A stretch of DNA of 64,000 nt from Streptomyces sp. Tu 3180. Its GTDB lineage: Bacteria; Actinomycetota; Actinomycetes; Streptomycetales; Streptomycetaceae. Numbering within the stretch: position 1 is the stretch's first letter; each line of letters starts with the position of its first letter. This document shows positions 57,335-64,000 of the stretch, in pieces. Made by a program: the position numbers and the translations under genes. Under the pieces are notes generated by a model. That model did no database searches. It saw nothing but the letters and a program-made list of their open reading frames with translations, and had not been told where the DNA came from. The stretch is from NCBI RefSeq assembly GCF_009852415.1, contig NZ_WOXS01000002.1, positions 248,001 through 312,000 on the forward strand, read 5' to 3'.

Positions 57335-57787
57335 GTGGACCTCTCGCGTCACCGGACGCGGTTGATCTGCTCCTCTGCGCACAACGCCCTCGAGCTGCTG
57401 CTGCCCGTTCCTTGCCCCGCTCACCTCATTCCGGACGCTACCGGCACCGGCGCCTTCCACGACGTGTACCGGACGGCCGTGGCGCAGCAGGCTGTGTTCG
57501 TCGCCATCGAACACGAAAGACGGCAGCGGTGGACCGTGAAGGCGGACACGCTCACTGCCGGCTCCGGCCACGCTGTCGACGATGCCGTGAACGATGCGGT
57601 CCGGGCCGCGATCACCTGCCTGGTCGAAAACTGTGAGGTCGACCTGGACGCCTACACCGGACCGATCCACTCCATGATGCACGGCGTGCGGAGCGAAGAC
57701 CGAGCCCGCGAACTCGCGGCTGCACTCCACGCCGCCCTATACGGAGACCTGGGACCCCTGACCCGCGCTGTCCCTCCCGTCTCCTGA
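57335..57787 (+). CDS. Hypothetical protein, 150 residues
   Basis: GTG at 57335, 12 bases after the Sua5 stop, so translationally linked. The product is mostly helical and soluble, with an acidic second half: LTAGSGHAVDDAVNDAVRAA, then ITCLVENCEVDLDAYTGPIH and ARELAAALHAALYGDLGP. Two Cys lie in CLVENC. No motif points to a known enzyme. The first 50 residues read less like protein than the rest, so the true start may be downstream at the Met- or Val-rich stretch near residue 45, or the front may be frameshifted. Low certainty about start and function. Confidence 0.5.
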   Translation: MDLSRHRTRLICSSAHNALELLLPVPCPAHLIPDATGTGAFHDVYRTAVAQQAVFVAIEHERRQRWTVKADTLTAGSGHAVDDAVNDAVRAAITCLVENCEVDLDAYTGPIHSMMHGVRSEDRARELAAALHAALYGDLGPLTRAVPPVS

Positions 57788-57831
57788 CGGCCGACCGCGG
57801 CAGATCACGCTGAGGGGCCGCGCCGCGGCGG

Positions 57832-58473
57832 TCAGGACGCCGTGGGCACAGCCGCGTCGAGGCCGCGAGCGGCGACGAGTTGGGCACTGCCGTCGGCCAG
57901 GCGGTAGCGCAGGCCCACCACGGCGGTCTGGCCGGCGGCGACCTTGTCGGCGAGGACCCGGGAGCGGTCCAGCAGCAGGTCGGCGGTGTGCCTTATGTGC
58001 TCCGCGAGGATCTCCTCCGGCTCAACCCGTCCGGCGGCCCGGGCGGCCAGCACGCTGGGGGTCACCCGCTCGACGACGTCCCGGACGTACCCGGCCGGCG
58101 TCATGCCGTCCTCCAGCGCGGCGCACGCCGCGCTGACCGCGCCGCACGAGTCGTGCCCGAGGATCACGACCAGCGGGCAGCCCAGCATCTCCACACCGAA
58201 CTCGATGCTGCCCAGCACCTCCGGGCCCATGACGTGGCCGGCGGTGCGCACCACGAACAGGTCGCCCAGACCTCGGTCGAAGATGATCTCGGCGGCCAGC
58301 CGGGAGTCGGAACACCCGAACAGCACGGCGAAGGGCTGCTGGGACGGTGCGGTCTCGGCGCGGCGAACGGCGTCCTGGTTCGGGTGCTCCGGGGTGCCGG
58401 CCACGAAGCGCTGGTTACCGGCCAGCAGCAGCTCGAAGGCGTCGCGGGGCGTCGGGGTCTTGGTCTCGCTCAT
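57832..58473 (-). CDS. Beta-class carbonic anhydrase
   Basis: This is a 213-residue enzyme that hydrates carbon dioxide to bicarbonate. Zinc ligands are visible: Cys54 and Asp56 in VLFGCSDSRLAAEII, His107 and Cys110 in VILGHDSCGAVSAAC. The conserved VVRTAGHVMGPEVLGSIEF forms the dimer interface. No signal peptide is present. It is monocistronic and converges with the hypothetical gene. Bicarbonate is a substrate of Sua5 encoded nearby, though the genes are on opposite strands. Confidence 0.94.
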   Translation of the reverse strand: MSETKTPTPRDAFELLLAGNQRFVAGTPEHPNQDAVRRAETAPSQQPFAVLFGCSDSRLAAEIIFDRGLGDLFVVRTAGHVMGPEVLGSIEFGVEMLGCPLVVILGHDSCGAVSAACAALEDGMTPAGYVRDVVERVTPSVLAARAAGRVEPEEILAEHIRHTADLLLDRSRVLADKVAAGQTAVVGLRYRLADGSAQLVAARGLDAAVPTAS

Positions 58474-58699
58474 GTCGGCAGCCTACGAGTCGGCACCAAC
58501 CGTCGCACCGCCTGGTCTCCTCGGTCATCGCCGGGTCGGCCGATGCTGACGGCTGGGGCATCCCCGAGCGCCGGCTGGGGCAGCCTCGATGCTGTTCCTC
58601 AGCGCACGACGCAGTTGCTCCGCCGCATGCGGCCGGCCGACGACGCACGACCGGGGTGATCGCGCCCCGGGGGGCGTCGCGGATTTGGCCCCGGTGTCC

Positions 58700-59625
58700 T
58701 GGAACGTGTCTCTTTGACCTGCTCGTCGGTTGACCGGATGTGTCCGTCCGGCGAGTGATCACTGATGTGGGATCGGGTCGAGCCGCTGATGCCGGCCGAC
58801 CCGGTTCGCGACCGGCGGTGGGCCGATCACCGTCGAACCCTGGAGGCCATCGTGTGGAAGTACCGCACCGGTTCGCCCGGCGGGACCTGCCAGGCGAGCT
58901 GGGCTCCTTCCAGACCGCTCACAAAGGCTGATCCGGTGGGCCGTGGACGGCACCTGGGAGCGGATTCTCGTTGCGCTTCTGGCCGCAGCCGACGGTACCG
59001 ATGACATCGGCTGGACCGTGTCGGTGGACTCCACCCTCCGCCGGGCGCACCAGCACGCCGCCGGAGCCAGGAGAAAAGGGGCACCGGGCCGGGCCCGACG
59101 ACCACGCGCCCGGACGCTCCCGTAGCGGCCTGAGCACGAAAGTCCACCTCGCCGGCGACGACCGTGCACGCTCCTCGGCCCTCCGCGTCACCGTAGGCCA
59201 GGCATGTGACGCCCCGGTCTTCGAGGCCGTCATGGCTCGCATCCGTGTTCCGCGAAGCGGACCGGGAAGACCAAGGACCCGACCGCACACCGTCCTGGCG
59301 GACCACGCGTATTCGTCCCGCGCGATCCGAAGCCATCTCCGCCGGCGCGGGATCCGCGCAGTCACCCCTCAGCCCTCCGACCAGGTCCGCCACCGCCTGC
59401 GGCGAGGCCGTACCGGCGGGCGGCCACCGGCTTTCGACGCCGAGACGTACAAGCGGTGCAACACGGTCGAGCGATGCATCAACCGGCTCGAGCAATGGCG
59501 CGGCCTGGCCTTGCGAAGCGACAAACTCGCCCTCACCTACCAGGCTGCCCTCCACCTCGCTGCCATCCTCCTGTGGGCCCATCGACAGAGGGGCTGCAGA
59601 GCATCGGCATCGGTCATGCGCTGAG
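58700..59625 (+). mobile_element. IS5-family insertion sequence, decayed copy
   Basis: The left end, near 58700, reads GAACGTGTCTCTTTGACCTG and matches the element at 39593 (GAGTGTCTCTTTGACGTG). The right end is not clearly preserved near 59625. No target duplication was found. Confidence 0.65.
58765..59624 (+). pseudogene. IS5-family transposase, several frameshifts
   Basis: The first frame has MWDRVEPLMPADPVRDRRWA and RTLEAIVWKYRTGSPGG; after one shift FARRDLPGELGSFQTAHKG; after another WTVSVDSTLRRAHQHAAGA with the first catalytic Asp. The last frame has RSRSGLSTKVHLAGDDRARS, TVLADHAYSSRAIRSHLRRR with the second Asp and NTVERCINRLEQWRGLALR with the Glu. Some 70% of residues match the copy at 39631-40492, but at least two unprogrammed shifts and a stop after HKG make it dead. 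It is older than the copy at 39593. Confidence 0.8.
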
Positions 59626-59639
59626 TCCTCGCCGCCCTG

Positions 59640-59919
59640 ACCGGCCGGAGGTTGAGCTTGCCGGTGATCGAGAACAAGACAGCCACCACGAACATGTTCT
59701 CAGGCCGGGATCACCCGGTCAGTCAAGGGCCTCTCCGTATGAGGCAAGTGTCGCGTCAAGGCGGTCACGAAGAGAGCGTGCCCGGTCGACAGGTCGAACC
59801 CAGTCCCCACACAGACGCATCCCACAATCCGTCAACTACTGCTCGTGTCAGATCTGGTGCACTCAGTGACGATCTCTTTACGGTCGAAGCAATGCCAACA
59901 CCGCATCTGCGGAGGATTC
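59640..59919. other. Upstream region of the SGNH remnant
   Basis: No conserved frame in 280 bases. The last 80 bases are AT-richer (GATCTCTTTACGGTCGAAGC) and contain the ribosome site GGAGG at 59911 of the following gene. This is likely the old promoter region. Confidence 0.4.
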
Positions 59920-60437
59920 GTGGCACGCTTGCGCACTCGTCTGGCCCTGCTCGGCTCGGCCGCAGCTCTCGCCGCGGCACCCTCGTCCCCGCGCGGTTCG
60001 CCGGGGCCCAACCCGCCGCAGCGGCCGAGGACTACCAGTGGGTCGCCCTGGGTGACTCCTACACCGCCGGGGTGATCCGGGCCGCGGGCCACACGTTCGA
60101 AGTCCCGCGCGACGGCTGCGAGCGAACCGACCGGTCCTACCCCCGGGTCATCGATCGGGACCTCAGCGGCCTCTTCGAGCTGACCAACGTCAGCTGCGGC
60201 GCCGCCACCATCGAGAACGTCACCGACACACCCCAGCACCCGATCGGCCGTCACCTGCCGCCCTGCTCAGAGGACCCGGACCACCCCTTCCCCGCCGTGC
60301 CTCCTCAGTCCGAGGCGGTGGGCTCCGACACCGACGTCATCACTGTCGGCGTGGGCGGAAACACCCTCGGCTTCGCCGACCTCCTCAACAAGTGCACGCA
60401 GCTGGGCGGCGAGAGCGAAGGCAAGGGCACTCCGTGA
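59920..60437 (+). pseudogene. Secreted SGNH/GDSL hydrolase, truncated and frameshifted
   Basis: GTG at 59920 behind GGAGGATTC. The first frame gives a signal peptide (ARLRTRLALLGSAAALAAA). A shift near 59980 leads to the frame with RFAGAQPAAAAEDYQWVALG, continuing GDSYTAGVI (catalytic Ser of block I), FEVPRDGCERTDRSYP, VSCGAATIENVTDT and DVITVGVGGNTLGFADLL (block III Gly-Asn). The frame stops at 60437 after GESEGKGTP, losing the second half with the catalytic His. Family members are extracellular lipases or esterases. Both the shift in the signal peptide and the 3' loss inactivate it. Confidence 0.8.
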
Positions 60438-60507
60438 CGCCCCGCTCCTCCCCGCGGCCCGGGTCTCACCTGGCCCGGCCGCCGGCCGCGTCACCGACCG
60501 GTGCGGC

Positions 60508-60615
60508 TCAGCGGGTCCGGTAGCGCGCGTAGATCAGTCCGCTGTCGAAGGCACGCTCCTCGACCAGCTCGAGATCGAGGCGTACGCCGTCGGCCTGCGC
60601 CTGCCGAAAGGCTCA
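60508..60615 (-). pseudogene. RibD/dihydrofolate-reductase-like protein, C-terminal tail
   Basis: The minus strand ends in RLDLELVEERAFDSGLIYA then RYRTR and a TGA at 60508. The pattern (strand, Glu-Arg, FDSGxxYxRY) is the last strand pair of DHFR-like reductases of the RibD C-terminal fold. Only about 35 residues are left. The upstream neighbour is the integrase pseudogene, which probably replaced the rest. Confidence 0.45.
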
Positions 60616-60639
60616 TCCGCCCAGTTCAGGCGGCGTGTC

Positions 60640-61795
<1,156 letters not shown>

Positions 61796-61799
61796 GCCG

Positions 61800-62072
61800 G
61801 GACGATCGCCGGTCCCGCGAGAGCACCGATTCCAGCGCCCGTGCTCACCAACCCGCGCATCCCGCACACCGGCTCCCACCCCGGCGGACGAGGTTTCCGG
61901 CAAGGGCAAGGTCAGCCGCCCGGACGGGACGGCACTGGGGCCGAAGGGCACGGACGGCAAGCCTGACGGGCGGTGTGCCGGGTTGTCGCCGAGCAGAGTT
62001 CGGGCGAGGCGGTCCGGCCGGACCGCCTCCGAGAGACAGGGCTGATGCAGTCGCCGTACGGCAGCCGTCGCC
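61800..62072. other. Region without a recognised gene
   Basis: About 270 bases between the integrase pseudogene and the AraC-type gene. No conserved frame. It includes the sequence just downstream of the convergent regulator. Confidence 0.35.
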
Positions 62073-63041
62073 TCAGGCCGCCGCGTCCTTCGCGCGGAAG
62101 GTCTGCCGGTATGCCGTGGGCGACACCCCGATGGCGGCCGCCAAGCGCTGGCGCAGCGAGGCTCCCGTGCCGAAGCCGGCCCGCGTCGCGATGACGTCCA
62201 CGGTCAGGTCGGTGGTCTCCAGCAGCCGGCGGGCGTGGTCGAGTCGCTGCTGGGCCACCCACTGGCCCGGCGTCATGCCCACCTCGTGATGGAAGTGCCG
62301 GGTGAGCGTGCGCACGCTCATGCCCGCGTGCGCGGCCATCTCGGACAGCGACAGGGGCTCGTGCAGCCGCTCCAGGGCCCAGACGCGGGTCCGTGACGTC
62401 GAACTCTGCGACGGCTTGGGCATCGGACGCTCGATGTACTGGGCCTGACCGCCCTCACGCCAGGGCGGTACGACGCACAGCCGGGCCACCCGGTTGGCGA
62501 TCTCGCTGCCGTGGTCGCGGCGCACGAGGTGCAGGCACAGGTCCACGCCGGCGGCGACGCCGGCCGCGGTAAGCACACGTCCGTCGTCCACGAACAGCAC
62601 GTCGGCGTCCACCTTCACCTGGGGAAACGCGCGTTGGAAGCGCGGCGCCTCGTTCCAGTGCGTGGTCGCCTGCCGGCCGTCCAGCAGTCCGGCCGAGGCC
62701 AGCACGTACGAGGCGGTGCAGATCGACACGATACGGGCCTCGGGCCTGATCCGCCCCAACGCGTCGGGCAGTCCCTCCGGCAGCCACTCCCGGTCCTCAC
62801 CCGGCGAGCAGACGAACGGCGGAATCACCACGGTGTCCGCGCTCTCCAAGGCCTCACTGCCGTGCTGGACCGCAAGGGCGAAGTCCGCGCTCGTGGCGAC
62901 GGAAGCGCCGTCGAGGCCGCAGGTGACGACCTCGTACAGCGGCTGACCGTCCTCTCCGACCGCGGTGCCGAAGATCCTTACCGGGATGCTCATCTCGAAC
63001 GGATAGACGCCGTCGAGGGCAAGTACCACCACACGATGCAT
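62073..63041 (-). CDS. GlxA-type AraC-family regulator with DJ-1/PfpI domain
   Basis: This is a 322-residue regulator. ATG at 63041 chosen; an in-frame GTG two codons upstream is possible. Residues 1-190 form a class I glutamine amidotransferase-like DJ-1/PfpI domain (VVVLALDGVYPFEMSIPVRI, IVSICTASYVLASAGLLDGR with the nucleophile-elbow Cys, then ATTHWNEAPRFQRAF). The C-terminal AraC module has two helix-turn-helices: LSLSEMAAHAGMSVRTLTRH and LTVDVIATRAGFGTGASLRQ. This is the GlxA architecture, controlling catabolic or redox functions. It is divergent from the MBL hydrolase at 63159, its likely target. Confidence 0.93.
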   Translation of the reverse strand: MHRVVVLALDGVYPFEMSIPVRIFGTAVGEDGQPLYEVVTCGLDGASVATSADFALAVQHGSEALESADTVVIPPFVCSPGEDREWLPEGLPDALGRIRPEARIVSICTASYVLASAGLLDGRQATTHWNEAPRFQRAFPQVKVDADVLFVDDGRVLTAAGVAAGVDLCLHLVRRDHGSEIANRVARLCVVPPWREGGQAQYIERPMPKPSQSSTSRTRVWALERLHEPLSLSEMAAHAGMSVRTLTRHFHHEVGMTPGQWVAQQRLDHARRLLETTDLTVDVIATRAGFGTGASLRQRLAAAIGVSPTAYRQTFRAKDAAA

Positions 63042-63158
63042 GACCACATTCTTTCAGTGCATGTCCAGATGGTCACTCGTCGGCCCTCGCCACCGACGGC
63101 AGCCTTGATCACACAGCAGACACCCCACAAGATCCCTTCGTTCTCGGAGAAACCCCTG

Positions 63159-64000
63159 ATGACATCGCTTCGGTCCGCCCACCACGAGCGGCTGCGCCGG
63201 CCCTCCCGCCTGCGCTCGCTGCGCCTCGGCGACACGACGGTGACGTACGTGCCCGACGGCGCGGTGCAACTGACGCCCCGCGGCTGGCTGCCCGACACCA
63301 CCGACGAGACGTGGGAGCGCCACTGCCCGTACCTGGACGACACCGGCCACCTCGTCGCGGGGATCGGCGGGCTGCTGGTGGAGCGCGGCGACCGCGCACT
63401 GCTGATCGACGCCGGGTTCGGACCGCAGTCACTTCCCGCCGAACCCGGCAACGCGCACGGCGCCATCCACGGAGGTGCGCTGCTGGACAACCTCGCCGCC
63501 ATCGGCCGGGCGGCCGGCGACGTCGAGGCGGTGGCCTTCACCCACCTGCACATCGACCACCTCGGCTGGGCCCTGCATCCCGCGCCGGGCGGCGTCGGCC
63601 GTGCCCTGCCGCGCGCCGGGTACCTGGTGGCCGAGCCCGAGTGGAACCGGCGCCACCTCCTCGAAGCACACGGGACGAGCGAGGACATGCTCAACGCGCT
63701 GGCCCCGTACGTGCGGACGGTGGCCGACGGCCAGGAGGTGTTTCCCGGCGTCCAGGTGCGGTTCGTCCCCGGCCACACGCCCGGACACGCCGCCTACGTC
63801 ATCACCGGCGGACAGCGGCGTCTGATCGCCTTCGGCGACGCGATGCACTCCCCCATACAGATCGCCCACCCCGAATGGTCCGCGGCCTCGGATCACGACC
63901 CCGCGCAGGCCGCCGAGTTCCGCCGCGACCTCGTGACGGAACTGGCCCGGCCCCACACCATCGGCTTCGGCATTCACTTCGCCGACGTCGTCTTCGGGCG
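63159..64000 (+). CDS. MBL-fold metallohydrolase (runs off the window end)
   Basis: ATG at 63159 behind CGGAGAAACCCCTG. At least 280 residues are visible and the frame is open to the last base. The metallo-beta-lactamase motif is EAVAFTHLHIDHLGWALHP with the THLHIDH ligand set. The later ligand His is in VRFVPGHTPGHAAYVITGG, and an Asp in RRLIAFGDAMHSPIQI. The early strands (TVTYVPDGAVQLTPRGWLP, LLIDAGFGPQS) fit AHL-lactonase- or aryl-hydrolase-like enzymes; the substrate is unknown. Divergent from the GlxA-type regulator across a 117-bp gap, so probably regulated by it. The end of the gene lies beyond the window. Confidence 0.85.
   Translation, partial: MTSLRSAHHERLRRPSRLRSLRLGDTTVTYVPDGAVQLTPRGWLPDTTDETWERHCPYLDDTGHLVAGIGGLLVERGDRALLIDAGFGPQSLPAEPGNAHGAIHGGALLDNLAAIGRAAGDVEAVAFTHLHIDHLGWALHPAPGGVGRALPRAGYLVAEPEWNRRHLLEAHGTSEDMLNALAPYVRTVADGQEVFPGVQVRFVPGHTPGHAAYVITGGQRRLIAFGDAMHSPIQIAHPEWSAASDHDPAQAAEFRRDLVTELARPHTIGFGIHFADVVFG

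Overview
The window is high-GC actinobacterial DNA, almost certainly Streptomyces. The markers are two AfsR/SARP-type regulators, an SsgA-like sporulation protein, a large LuxR-family ATPase regulator, a GvpA-type gas vesicle protein, frequent GTG starts and strong GGAGG ribosome binding sites. The many insertion sequences, remnants and broken genes suggest an accessory, fast-changing region such as a chromosome arm, but nothing in the window fixes its position. No rRNA, tRNA or CRISPR array was seen.

Region 1 (1-13.95 kb) is a mobile-element landing zone. A decayed DNA-ligase C-terminus is followed by two identical IS701-family copies in opposite orientation around an IS5-family element, all sitting at CTAG sites. 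A 5'-truncated DEAD/DEAH helicase fragment comes next. Then comes a two-gene unit that looks like a conflict or defence system: a small trypsin-co-occurring protein at 6249-6581 and a trypsin-like protease/STAND NTPase/TPR protein at 6668-10119. The second gene carries a one-base frameshift just before eight near-identical 46-residue repeats. Three more IS5-family elements in various states of decay, with one small hypothetical gene between them, complete the region.

Region 2 (14.0-37.1 kb) is the best-preserved part and looks like one regulated redox/electrophile-handling island. Enzymes: three alpha/beta hydrolases, an aldo/keto reductase, a WrbA-like flavodoxin reductase, a mercuric-reductase-like flavoenzyme, a cNMP-binding/thioredoxin-reductase-like fusion without the CxxC, a QOR-type quinone reductase, an MBL-fold hydrolase, Dps and a PEBP protein. 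Regulators: two SARP/AfsR homologues, one LuxR-type, one HxlR, one TetR and one coiled-coil/winged-helix protein. Three promoters carry a pair of heptamers 11 bp apart (YTTCCAC type), the layout known for SARP binding. In two of them an identical CGAGGATGG follows at exactly the same distance. No polyketide or peptide synthase core is present, so the SARPs probably control these redox genes or act elsewhere.

Region 3 (37.1-64 kb) mixes intact genes with decay. Intact genes include a GNAT, a MOSC protein, a secreted lysyl-oxidase-like protein, a CPBP protease/histidine kinase/response regulator operon, an orphan gas vesicle protein, a divergent SDR/Rrf2 pair, a PP2C phosphatase, Sua5, beta-carbonic anhydrase, a GlxA-type AraC regulator and an MBL hydrolase running off the end. 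Between them lie IS5, IS256, IS630 and Tn3 fragments, an rve-integrase pseudogene, and broken gluconate kinase, SGNH hydrolase, GNAT, transporter and reductase genes. Several insertions sit exactly at TAG stop codons within CTAG, leaving the neighbouring gene's protein intact.
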